Shown here: positions 42,309-51,220 of the stretch, piece after piece
Layout of the letters: each line of letters starts with the position of its first letter
Numbering within the stretch: the stretch's first letter is position 1
Assembly: GCA_029213305.1 (NCBI GenBank)
Contig: JARGPA010000022.1
Span: 1-56,161 of the forward strand
Length of the DNA: 56,161 nucleotides
From: Phycisphaerales bacterium
Lineage (GTDB): Bacteria; Planctomycetota; Phycisphaerae; Phycisphaerales; UBA1924
Direction: 5' to 3'
Notes under the pieces: model-generated
Database searches by the model: none
What the model was told of the DNA's origin: nothing
The model's input: only the letters and a program-made list of their open reading frames with translations
Made by a program: the position numbers and the translations under genes

Positions 42309-44018
42309 CTAGAATGGAGGCATCTCATCGTCGCCAAAGCTCACATCGTTGCCAGATCCGTCGCGAAAGTCTGCTTCAGGCCCACTCTTAGACCCAGGCG
42401 CAAAGTCCTGCACAGGAACTGACGGTGCAAAGTCTTGCTCGCCTGATGCTGGTGCTTCGGGTGCAAAGTCAGGACCATCAAACCCGTATGACTTGCCTTC
42501 CATCTCTTGCGAGAATCCATAACTCCCGCCGCGATGATGATTGTCTGAGTTCTTGAATCGAACCGTGCCCGCATCCCAAATTAACTTCACAGTACCTGTA
42601 GGCCCGTTACGTTGTTTTGCGATGATCAACTCCGTCAAGTTGAGCTTCTCGCGATTGTCCTCGTCAAACTCAGGACTCGTCGGATCCCAAGCAGGATCAC
42701 CACGATGGTAATACGACTCGCGATGCAAAAGCATTACAACATCCGCATCCTGTTCGATCGAACCTGATTCACGAAGATCCGACATCTTGGGTCGATTCCC
42801 TTCGCGTTGCTCCGCGCCACGATTCAACTGCGCCAAACAAATCACTGGGAGCTTGAGCTCTCTCGCAAGCGCTTTGATCGAACGCGAAATCTCAGAGACC
42901 TCAACCTGTCTCGATTCACGCGCAGAAGTGGGGGAAGAGAGCAACTGAAGATAATCAATCACAATACAACCGATGTTGTGCCGTTGCTTCATCCGACGAG
43001 CTTTCGCGCGCATCGCGAGCACTGTCATCCCCGGAGTGTCATCAATATAAATCGGTGCCTCTGCAAGTTCCGCAGATGAACGAGTGAGTTTCTCCCACTC
43101 ACCCCCGTTGACGCGCCCGGTTCTCAATTGATTAGAATCAACACCAGATCGCGAGGACAACAATCGTTGTACCAATGCGCCGCGGGCCATTTCAAGCGAG
43201 AACACACCCACAGGAACAGGGTTGTTGATCTGCTTGGGCGCCCAAGGGGTCGCACCACCAAACGCGATCTGTTCTGCGATATTCAGCGCAATCGCAGTTT
43301 TACCCATCGAAGGACGAGCCGCAAGAATCAGCATTTCTTCAGGTTGGAGTCCCGAGAGTAACTCATCGAGATCCGTGAATCCAGTCGCAGTTCCCGCTAC
43401 CGCCTGTCCCTCTGCTTGCTCAATCCGTTCCATCTCCGCGAGCAAAAGCTCCTTGAGCGATTCCGGTTCTGCATTGATGTCTTCTGATGCAATATCGAAG
43501 ATCCGCTTCTCCGCCAGATCAATCACACCTTTCGCGGCGTCGATTCCGCCGCCGCCCTGGTTGTACGCGTCATACAAGATCTCGCCTGCAGCATCGATCA
43601 ACTTCCGCAAACGAAAACTATCCGCGATCAGTTTCGCGTAATACGGCGCGTTTGCCGCGCTGGGAACCGCTTCTGCGAGTTCCATCAAATACTTGGCGCC
43701 GCCAACCTGATCAAACAAGCCCTTCGCCCGCAAAGATTCAGTCAACTGAACAAGGTCACCCGTCTGATGAGCCTCATAAGTATCAACAAGCGTTTGATAA
43801 ATTACGCCGTGCGATTCTTTATAGAACAACTCGCCATTGGGAATCAGTTCAACAACATCATTGAGGATCGTGGGATCCAACAAAATCGATCCAAGCAGGG
43901 ATCGTTCCGCATCGACATGATGTGGAGGGGTCCGATCGAACAACTTCCCGACGTCAGGCGCATTGGATCGTTTCCCCTTCTTTTTCTTGAAAGGCTGATC
44001 CGAGTTCGATTCAAACAT
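42309..44018 (-). CDS. dnaB: Replicative DNA helicase DnaB
   Basis: Hexameric 5'-3' helicase of the chromosomal replisome. The N-terminal domain is PPHHVDAERSLLGSILLDP. The ATPase core has Walker A (ILAARPSMGKTAIALNIA), Walker B (IGCIVIDYLQLL) and KALARELKLPVICLAQLNR. RESGSIEQDADVVMLLHR is the conserved signature, and IAKQRNGPTGTVKLIWD is the last motif. GAAGGA precedes the ATG. A basic Lys/Arg patch (FKKKKGKRSN) precedes the N-terminal domain, and an acidic, Phe/Ala/Pro-rich disordered tail (DFAPEAPASG...) follows the core; the tail repeats DFAP and is unusual. Confidence 0.95.
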   Translation of the reverse strand: MFESNSDQPFKKKKGKRSNAPDVGKLFDRTPPHHVDAERSLLGSILLDPTILNDVVELIPNGELFYKESHGVIYQTLVDTYEAHQTGDLVQLTESLRAKGLFDQVGGAKYLMELAEAVPSAANAPYYAKLIADSFRLRKLIDAAGEILYDAYNQGGGGIDAAKGVIDLAEKRIFDIASEDINAEPESLKELLLAEMERIEQAEGQAVAGTATGFTDLDELLSGLQPEEMLILAARPSMGKTAIALNIAEQIAFGGATPWAPKQINNPVPVGVFSLEMARGALVQRLLSSRSGVDSNQLRTGRVNGGEWEKLTRSSAELAEAPIYIDDTPGMTVLAMRAKARRMKQRHNIGCIVIDYLQLLSSPTSARESRQVEVSEISRSIKALARELKLPVICLAQLNRGAEQREGNRPKMSDLRESGSIEQDADVVMLLHRESYYHRGDPAWDPTSPEFDEDNREKLNLTELIIAKQRNGPTGTVKLIWDAGTVRFKNSDNHHRGGSYGFSQEMEGKSYGFDGPDFAPEAPASGEQDFAPSVPVQDFAPGSKSGPEADFRDGSGNDVSFGDDEMPPF

Positions 44019-44131
44019 GTTTCCTTCGTTCACAAGACCATCATAAGCAATGACCCGCCCGAGTTGCACAACCGACAGCTTGACCCCAACGAATTGGGCA
44101 CTTTCCCGAAGATATTCATCTATAATCCTCC

Positions 44132-44836
44132 ATGAGCAACAAACCATCACCCACACAGTTCTATGACGAAGGCGAACGACTCCCTGACACACTCCCAGAT
44201 TCGCCCTTCCCGCTCTTCAAACAATGGTTCGACCAAGCTTGGTTAGAACGACTGACACCAAACGCAAACTCGATGTGTATCGCAAGCACCCATCAAGATG
44301 GAGGCCCAGATGCCCGAATCGTGCTCTGCAAATCGATCAATGTTGAGCAAGGCTCAATCATGTTCTACACCAACTACCACGGCCAAAAGGGACAACAGCT
44401 CGAATCGTCCCCAGCTGCGAGCGCCGCAATCCATTGGGACTTCTACGAACGACAAGTCCGAATCCGAGGCCAAGTCGTCAAAGCAACCCCTCAAGAATCC
44501 GACGCTTACTTCGCGTCAAGAGCAATCGAATCTCGACTCGGATCATGGATCTCTGAACAATCACAACCAATCGAGTCTCGTGAAGCGCTCCTCGAAAAAG
44601 TCACAGAAATCGTCGACAAACTCGGGATCGACGCGTCAGATCTTATGAACGGGAACGAAATCACCATCCCACGACCTCCACATTGGGGAGGATACCACCT
44701 GCACGCACACACGATCGAACTCTGGTCTGCAGGTACAGGCCGAATCCATGATCGAGCTCGCTGGACCCGTTCACTCGATATCACCGACAACAAAGCAACA
44801 ACGGGACCGTGGTCTTCAACAAGACTCCAACCCTAG
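44132..44836 (+). CDS. pdxH: Pyridoxamine 5'-phosphate oxidase
   Basis: FMN enzyme making pyridoxal phosphate from the amine or alcohol form. The N-terminal half has SMCIASTHQDGGPDARIVLC and MFYTNYHGQKGQQLESSP, the FMN-binding blocks. HWDFYERQVRIRGQVVKA and SRLGSWISEQSQPI follow. The C-terminus WGGYHLHAHTIELWSAGTGRIHDR is characteristic. Length (234) is normal. Divergent from dnaB. Confidence 0.95.
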   Translation: MSNKPSPTQFYDEGERLPDTLPDSPFPLFKQWFDQAWLERLTPNANSMCIASTHQDGGPDARIVLCKSINVEQGSIMFYTNYHGQKGQQLESSPAASAAIHWDFYERQVRIRGQVVKATPQESDAYFASRAIESRLGSWISEQSQPIESREALLEKVTEIVDKLGIDASDLMNGNEITIPRPPHWGGYHLHAHTIELWSAGTGRIHDRARWTRSLDITDNKATTGPWSSTRLQP

Positions 44837-44867
44837 TTTCGTTCTCAGTCGCACAGTTTGATTTAGA

Positions 44868-47372
44868 TTAGAACGGAAACATCGTTCGGATGTATGCGCG
44901 TCGCAACTTTGCCCAAGTTGAACGATCAACTGCTTCGCCAGTTCCTGTCTTGATCCGAGCTTGAGCGATCAACCCAACCCGTTTCCAGTACCCACCGAGT
45001 AGGCGCCACGCCCAGATGATTGATCGATCAGGGTCGTACAAATTTGTCGGCTCACTCGCAACCCCATTGAGTTCAACAATCCCGAACCCCTCGCCATGCG
45101 CAAGTGCTTCGAGTGAATCACACCTGAGATCAAATCGACCAATGTCAAATCCCCTCCCGTTATCATCGCAAAACCCACAGACTATCTGTTCGATCCGCTC
45201 TTTGAGCGCAGGGGTATTCAGCTCGCTCCCATCGCAGAACATGGCGCCTTGCGCATGATTTCCTGCAAACCCAAGAGAAAATGTTTCGCCATCACCAGGA
45301 ACCAAAGATGACTGGTCCATCATTCGTTCGATGAACATTGCTGCTTGTCTACGATGTCGACGATCTTGGAGAATCAACTGTCGAACCGTTCGTTTTCCAT
45401 CCCCGATCACACTCGGGAAATGTTTTACCGTGATAGCATAAATATCACCCGTAGAACCATCCCACTCAGGTTGCTTGATCGATTCGATGTTGCGAGTCCA
45501 AAGCACCCCAACCTCGCAAACTCCTGGATGAAACTTCTGAATTACAAATGCATCAGGTTGCATTCGACTATACTCTGCGACTTCCTTCATGCTCTTTGCG
45601 AGTTGAACCCCGACTCCGTGCTCGCCGACATCAGGTTTACAGATGACTGGGAGACCACCAATCTCTGTGTCAGTTTCAACAACATCGATCGCACGAGCAA
45701 TCCTCCGATCAATGTTGTCATCATCATCAATCAAAACACACTTGAGAATCGCTTGGTCATTGCCCAACTTAGAGTTGATATCAATCTTTGATTCGCCTTG
45801 CACGCCCCCGTCATTTGCATAACCCGGATTCACAGCGCCAAGAGTTCGAATCCCTTTTCCACTCAAAATCCACTTGATTCCCCACCAAGACACTGGGATA
45901 TACAAAATCCAAGTTGCCCAGTATTCATGGTTCATCACTCGTTCAATTGCTGCTTTAATCCGTTGTCTACCTTCCCAAGTGACAACCAACCGCATGAATA
46001 CAAAAGCTGACCAAAGCAATCCGCAACCGAAGACAAGCCCGAAGAGACCATATTCAAAGGTCAATCCCAGTGTCCAGAGGCCTCCAACCAACCCAACGAA
46101 ATGAACCGGAACAATATACGCGACACCACGCACCCATCCCCAAGCAGTTCTAGGCCGATCAAGCACTCCCGCAGAACACCACAACCACAATGCCCGCCCG
46201 GACATCATCCCCAATATCGCAACTCCAAAATCTACCCCAAATAAACTCACGCCCATCATCGTGATGACAAGCCCAAACGATACAACGCGCCAAACGACAA
46301 CAATCACCGCGATGAGTTGCAACCACCAAGGTAAACTGCGCACTTGATCTCCGATCCAGTGCAGCGCCGCATCTACTCCAGAGCGTACCGGTTTGGGCGC
46401 CAAATCCAAATACCCAGTTTCGGGCGCAACTCCCTCTTGATCATGACGATCAAAGAATGCATTGAGATATCCCGCAGTCTCACGCGCTTGCATAAATGGT
46501 AAAAAGTGCGACGCATCGAGCATCACTAGTTTGGAAGTAGGCATCATCTCATGATGCAACTCTGCTGCCCAATCCATGACCAAAAAGTCATCGCGCCCAT
46601 GCAAGATCATCACCGGAGTCTCAATCGTCGGCATAATCTCAGTCAAATCACGCTGATCCGAATCCCAAAAACTCCATAACCACCCAACCCGTAGATCATG
46701 CGTCCCCAAAATTCCAAAGTGGGGAACAATCTCGGGTAAATACCCGACAAATGCAATCCCAACTGCATATTTCACATGCTCAAAGAAGTATGAACCACTT
46801 CCCTCAGACTCTTGCGAACCAACCGACGCCAACATAGTGAGAGAAGCTACCCGTTCTGGATACAAATCCGCCATCCGGAGCCCAACCCCGCCCCCGTTGG
46901 ACCATCCAACAAGATGCACCCGATCCACACCCATCGAATCCAGAAACGAAAACATGTGCTTTGCTTGCACACGATACGAGACATTGTCGCCCATACCTGA
47001 TTGTGCAAACCCAATGAGATCAGGAGAGTACACCGCTCGATTGTCCGTTGTGAGCAATCCACCAAGTCTTGCAAAATCTGTCCCCATCCCTGGAGCACCA
47101 TGCATAAGGAGTACCGGGGTACGAGTACCAGAGTGATCTTGAGTCGAGGGACCCCATCGTTGATAGACCAACCGAAGCATGTCACCTGTGATGATCTCTC
47201 CATCATCTCCTCGGTTTGCAATCTCAATACTGGGTCGATCTCTTCCAGGTAAGAGCGAATCGTTCATCCCGCCTGAGAACATCTGCACCAAATGCGACGA
47301 AATCAGCAGTATCAAATATACAAAAAGTACAACCCGCTCGCGTGATCGAAATAGTCCATGTGCTTTACCCAT
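44868..47372 (-). CDS. Fusion of alpha/beta hydrolase, membrane region and ATP-grasp ligase
   Basis: A three-part protein of 834 residues. A membrane segment near the N-terminus (VVLFVYLILLISSHLVQMFS) is followed by an alpha/beta hydrolase: oxyanion region LLMHGAPGMG, nucleophile elbow GWSNGGG, acid HGRDD and His in DASHFLPF, so the triad is complete. A middle part of about 200 residues has five or so membrane segments. The last 330 residues are an ATP-grasp domain: EYWATWILYIPVSWWGIKW and VNPGYANDGGVQGESK are shared with a carboxylate-amine-ligase-like family, then VICKPDVGEHGVGV, and FDLRCDS...FGIVELNGVASEP with metal ligands. In other bacteria these are usually separate neighbouring genes (from memory). 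Its ATG overlaps the rlmN stop by eight bases. Confidence 0.85.
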   Translation of the reverse strand: MGKAHGLFRSRERVVLFVYLILLISSHLVQMFSGGMNDSLLPGRDRPSIEIANRGDDGEIITGDMLRLVYQRWGPSTQDHSGTRTPVLLMHGAPGMGTDFARLGGLLTTDNRAVYSPDLIGFAQSGMGDNVSYRVQAKHMFSFLDSMGVDRVHLVGWSNGGGVGLRMADLYPERVASLTMLASVGSQESEGSGSYFFEHVKYAVGIAFVGYLPEIVPHFGILGTHDLRVGWLWSFWDSDQRDLTEIMPTIETPVMILHGRDDFLVMDWAAELHHEMMPTSKLVMLDASHFLPFMQARETAGYLNAFFDRHDQEGVAPETGYLDLAPKPVRSGVDAALHWIGDQVRSLPWWLQLIAVIVVVWRVVSFGLVITMMGVSLFGVDFGVAILGMMSGRALWLWCSAGVLDRPRTAWGWVRGVAYIVPVHFVGLVGGLWTLGLTFEYGLFGLVFGCGLLWSAFVFMRLVVTWEGRQRIKAAIERVMNHEYWATWILYIPVSWWGIKWILSGKGIRTLGAVNPGYANDGGVQGESKIDINSKLGNDQAILKCVLIDDDDNIDRRIARAIDVVETDTEIGGLPVICKPDVGEHGVGVQLAKSMKEVAEYSRMQPDAFVIQKFHPGVCEVGVLWTRNIESIKQPEWDGSTGDIYAITVKHFPSVIGDGKRTVRQLILQDRRHRRQAAMFIERMMDQSSLVPGDGETFSLGFAGNHAQGAMFCDGSELNTPALKERIEQIVCGFCDDNGRGFDIGRFDLRCDSLEALAHGEGFGIVELNGVASEPTNLYDPDRSIIWAWRLLGGYWKRVGLIAQARIKTGTGEAVDRSTWAKLRRAYIRTMFPF

Positions 47373-48555
47373 GAGCTGTTGATTGGTCTTCACTCGCAGA
47401 AGTTTTCATCTGAACATATTTCCGTTTGCGGATCTCCGCAGTCCCAAGCTGTCCACACGCCGCCATTGTATCTCTACCCTTCGTGCGTCTGCAGTTCACA
47501 AACACGCCGTGTCCAACAAGTCGGTTTACAAACCGATCTACAACCTCATCACTCGGCGCTTCCCAAGGAGAGTCTCGTCTCGGGTTATAGGGAATCACAT
47601 TCAAAAGCCCGCCGTGCCCTTTCCCTTTATCCCGCGTTGGATCCTTTAAAAAAGGCTTCATCCACTCCGCTAGTTCATCCGCATGCTCGTCGTCACAGTT
47701 CACACCAGGAATGAGCACATACTCAATCATGATCTTTCGGCCACCACGAACCTCACGCAGCTCTAAAAGAACATCCTGCAATCGTTGCATATTCCATTTT
47801 TTATTGACAGGCATCAACTCCGAGCGAACCCGATCATTCGACGCATTCAACGACAACGCAAGCCCAAGCCGTTTCCATCCAGGTTTCTGCACCTGTTCTT
47901 TGATCCGTTCAAGTCCATCAACTCGTCCAACAGTCGAGATCGTAATCCCGCTCATCGGAATGCAAGGCCCATTCCGATCCGTCAAACAATCAATCGCTTT
48001 GAGGACTTCGTCCAGATTATCCATGGGTTCACCCATCCCCATGAACACAATATTGTCGATCTGAATGCCCTCGATGAACCTCGCCGCCCACCATTGTGCG
48101 ACAATCTCTTCCGCTCGTAAAGAGCGAATCAAACCCATCTGAGCAGTTTCACAGAAATCGCATCCCATCGCACATCCAACTTGCGAAGAGACACAAAGCG
48201 TGTGAGTTTTGCGACCCGATCGACCAATCATCGGGATGATCACCGATTCAATATCATCGAAATCAATTCCACGATCCTTGAGTCGATGTTCCGGATTCGG
48301 GAGTCGTTGCACAAACTTGATCGTGACCCCCTCTTTGACAACTTCCTCGTGCCTCGTCACAATGGCCGGGACAACAATCTTCGCAGGCGCCGATTCAGTC
48401 GCACCATCCCGATAGATTGCTTCGTACGCTGTCTGTGCCCGTCCGCGGCCAACCTCTTGAGCTTTACAAAGCGACTGATACGCCTCTAGTGTCAATCCGA
48501 AGGGGGAAATCGGTTTAATTTCGTCTGCTCGTGCCATTGCATCAAGGATAGACAT
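47365..48555 (-). CDS. rlmN: Dual-specificity RNA methyltransferase RlmN
   Basis: Radical-SAM methylation of C2 of adenosine in 23S rRNA and tRNA. The cluster motif is CAMGCDFC (CxxxCxxC), followed by ETAQMG. VFMGMGEPMDNLDEVLKAI and TISTVGRV are the RlmN signatures; LALSLNASNDRVRSELMPVN follows, as does EYVLIPGVNC. The second catalytic cysteine is in RDTMAACGQLG. An alternative ATG lies six codons upstream. The downstream fusion gene overlaps its end, so the two may be co-translated. Confidence 0.94.
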   Translation of the reverse strand: MSILDAMARADEIKPISPFGLTLEAYQSLCKAQEVGRGRAQTAYEAIYRDGATESAPAKIVVPAIVTRHEEVVKEGVTIKFVQRLPNPEHRLKDRGIDFDDIESVIIPMIGRSGRKTHTLCVSSQVGCAMGCDFCETAQMGLIRSLRAEEIVAQWWAARFIEGIQIDNIVFMGMGEPMDNLDEVLKAIDCLTDRNGPCIPMSGITISTVGRVDGLERIKEQVQKPGWKRLGLALSLNASNDRVRSELMPVNKKWNMQRLQDVLLELREVRGGRKIMIEYVLIPGVNCDDEHADELAEWMKPFLKDPTRDKGKGHGGLLNVIPYNPRRDSPWEAPSDEVVDRFVNRLVGHGVFVNCRRTKGRDTMAACGQLGTAEIRKRKYVQMKTSASEDQSTAHG

Positions 48556-48652
48556 ACCACCATCAGCGCACAACCCGCCTTAAGCGAGCTACCATCACTC
48601 CACAACTCGTGAACCGTTCCCAACCTATTTTTTAGACAAGCAGAGGCCCAAC

Positions 48653-50068
48653 ATGGCATGGATGAAAATCAAAGACGCCTTCGACGCCAAACCAGGCGTT
48701 GAACTCACAATCAAAGGCTGGGTCCGCACCAAACGCGATTCAAAAGCCGACGGCGGACTCTCCTTCATCGCAATCAATGACGGCACATGCTTCGATCAAA
48801 TACAAGTTGTCGCAAGACACGACCTCTCAAACTACGAAGAAATCGCAAAGCTCAACACCGGATGCTCTGTCGAAGTGGACGGCCTCCTCGTAGAATCACA
48901 AGGAAAAGGACAGTCCGTAGAGATCCAAGCAACCGAAGTTCGAGTCATCGGATGGGTTGAAGATCCAGACACATATCCAACTTCCAACAAAAGACACTCA
49001 TTCGAATACCTCAGAGAAGTTGCTCATCTCCGCACACGAACCAACACCTTCGGGTCCGTCGCGCGTGTGCGCCACGCACTCGCTCAGTCCGTTCATCGAT
49101 TTATGGACGAGCAAGATTACTACTGGGTACACACTCCAATTATCACCGGGTCCGATTGCGAAGGCGCTGGAGAAATGTTCAGAGTATCCACGCTCGATTT
49201 CATGAACATCCCAAAGACCGATGAAGGACAAGTTGATTTCTCACAAGACTTCTTCGGAAAAGAATCGCACCTCACCGTATCGGGTCAACTCAATGTTGAA
49301 ACCTACTGTAGTTCGCTCAGCCGAGTCTACACATTCGGACCAACATTCAGAGCTGAAAACTCAAACACGCCGAGACACCTTGCTGAGTTCTGGATGATCG
49401 AACCAGAGATCGCATTCGCAGATCTCCACGACAACATCAACCTTGCATCAGGAATGCTCAGAGCATGTGCAAGCGATCTACTCGAACGCCGTATGGATGA
49501 TCTCAAGTTCTTTGATCTCCGTATCGAAAAGGGAATTATCGATCGTCTCAAGATGATGGTTGAATCACCAGTTAAAACGATCACCTATACCGACGCGATC
49601 AAGATCCTTGAATCATGCAACGAAAAGTTCGATCACCCTGTCAAGTGGGGGATCGATATGCAGACCGAGCACGAGAGATTCCTTTCCGAGAAACACTTCA
49701 AGCAACCAGTCGCAGTGATCAACTATCCAAAAGACATCAAAGCATTCTACATGCGTCTCAACGATGAAGGCACCGACGGCGCTCCAGGGCGCACAGTTGC
49801 GGCTGTAGATATCTTGGTCCCAGGAGTCGGAGAACTCGTCGGCGGATCACAAAGAGAAGAACGACTCGATGTCCTCGACGCGCGAATCGATGAGATGGGA
49901 CTCGACAAGGCCGACTACTGGTGGTACCGCGATCTCCGTAAATACGGAACAGTCCCACACGCAGGGTACGGCCTCGGTTTCGAACGCCTCGTCCAATTTT
50001 GCACTGGAATGCAAAACATCCGCGATGTTATCCCATTCCCAAGAGCACCAAAGCAAGCGGAGTTCTAA
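48653..50068 (+). CDS. asnS: Asparaginyl-tRNA synthetase
   Basis: Class IIb synthetase charging tRNA-Asn. The N-terminal OB fold is [39 protein letters not shown] (motif 1 region) and [24 protein letters not shown] block ([17 protein letters not shown], motif 2) are present, as is [20 protein letters not shown] (motif 3). The Asn-type signature [11 protein letters not shown] is present. Length of 471 is normal. AGAGG precedes the ATG. The next gene starts at the base after its stop. Confidence 0.96.
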   Translation: MAWMKIKDAFDAKPGVELTIKGWVRTKRDSKADGGLSFIAINDGTCFDQIQVVARHDLSNYEEIAKLNTGCSVEVDGLLVESQGKGQSVEIQATEVRVIGWVEDPDTYPTSNKRHSFEYLREVAHLRTRTNTFGSVARVRHALAQSVHRFMDEQDYYWVHTPIITGSDCEGAGEMFRVSTLDFMNIPKTDEGQVDFSQDFFGKESHLTVSGQLNVETYCSSLSRVYTFGPTFRAENSNTPRHLAEFWMIEPEIAFADLHDNINLASGMLRACASDLLERRMDDLKFFDLRIEKGIIDRLKMMVESPVKTITYTDAIKILESCNEKFDHPVKWGIDMQTEHERFLSEKHFKQPVAVINYPKDIKAFYMRLNDEGTDGAPGRTVAAVDILVPGVGELVGGSQREERLDVLDARIDEMGLDKADYWWYRDLRKYGTVPHAGYGLGFERLVQFCTGMQNIRDVIPFPRAPKQAEF

Positions 50069-51220
50069 ATGCGAGTCACATTGTTCACTCTCGTGATTGC
50101 TTCAGCATCTGTTTATGCGGATTCTCCGCTCCCCGCAGATTCAATAGAGTCAATCCGTGTCAATCAAGTGATAGAAGGAATGCAATCCGCAATCACAAAG
50201 ACAGATATCGGTGCATACATGGCGCTGATTGATACCACGGACTCATTCTTCGCAACAGAACAACGAGCATGGATCTCTGATCTACAAAAACACCCCGTCA
50301 ATGATATTGAACTCTCGATTGCATGGAACGAACCAGTTCGAATCCAAGATGATGGATCCGCGATTGCGCCCCTCGAAATCACCTGGCACATCCCGGGAGA
50401 AGAACTCAACAGACTCTTTGCATACCAAGCACGGTTCGAACCAATTGCCTCATCGCAAGGACAATGGATATTCGCAGGCCGCGCATGGGATATTTTCAAT
50501 GATGAAACAAAAGGGGTGCGAGTCTACGCAGATTCAGTCCATGAAGATCTCGCAAATCTCTGCGCAGACAGAGTAGAAAATCTACGTGATCAAATCGCTG
50601 TCAACATGGGATTCGATTATTCGAATACCGCTCCCAAGGAAGTTGTAGTTAAGGTATATCCAGAAATGTCGTCGCTCCAAGCGTCAATATATCTCTCATA
50701 CACCGACGGCCTCTCAGGATGGAACGAACCTGGAGAATCAATCAAAATCCTAGGCCGAGAAAACTTCCCTACAAACCGACTCGATCCACTCCTTGCCCAC
50801 GAAATTGGTCACGCCGTCAGTTTTGAGTTCGGACCAGAAATCAATCTCGCACCCTGGTGGACCCTCGAAGGTATCGCAGAAGTCGCCGCAGGATTGTTCC
50901 GGGATTCTTGGGATTCCAAAAACAAAAGAATCTCCAATCTCGCAAAAGAAAACAATCTCCGTGATTGGAATCTCCTCGCCGATTTCAGAGGCGAAGCAAA
51001 CAACCACGCAAGGTATGTCTATCTACAAGGCTGGTCCATGATCGACTATATCGATCGAATCCACACTGTTGAAAATCGAAACAAATGGTTTACAAAGTTG
51101 GGCGCCGGAGCAACCCTCGAAGAAGCAACCCAATCAACGCTCAATATGAGCTTTGATCAACTCGATACCAACTGGCAACAATCTCTTCTCGACTGGAATG
51201 ATGACGATACAAGCGATTAA
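50069..51220 (+). CDS. Exported zinc-metallopeptidase-like protein
   Basis: 383 residues with signal peptide (MRVTLFTLVIASASVYADSP). A gluzincin pattern is clear: HEIGH at about 253-257 (zinc ligands and catalytic Glu), then WWTLEGIAEVAAGLF about 20 residues on, whose Glu is the third ligand. This is the peptidase MA-like arrangement. The N-terminal 180 residues are strand-rich and unassigned. It starts at the base after the asnS stop, so it is co-transcribed, without an obvious functional tie. It ends on the opposite strand's acidic-protein stop, overlapping by four bases. Confidence 0.8.
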   Translation: MRVTLFTLVIASASVYADSPLPADSIESIRVNQVIEGMQSAITKTDIGAYMALIDTTDSFFATEQRAWISDLQKHPVNDIELSIAWNEPVRIQDDGSAIAPLEITWHIPGEELNRLFAYQARFEPIASSQGQWIFAGRAWDIFNDETKGVRVYADSVHEDLANLCADRVENLRDQIAVNMGFDYSNTAPKEVVVKVYPEMSSLQASIYLSYTDGLSGWNEPGESIKILGRENFPTNRLDPLLAHEIGHAVSFEFGPEINLAPWWTLEGIAEVAAGLFRDSWDSKNKRISNLAKENNLRDWNLLADFRGEANNHARYVYLQGWSMIDYIDRIHTVENRNKWFTKLGAGATLEEATQSTLNMSFDQLDTNWQQSLLDWNDDDTSD

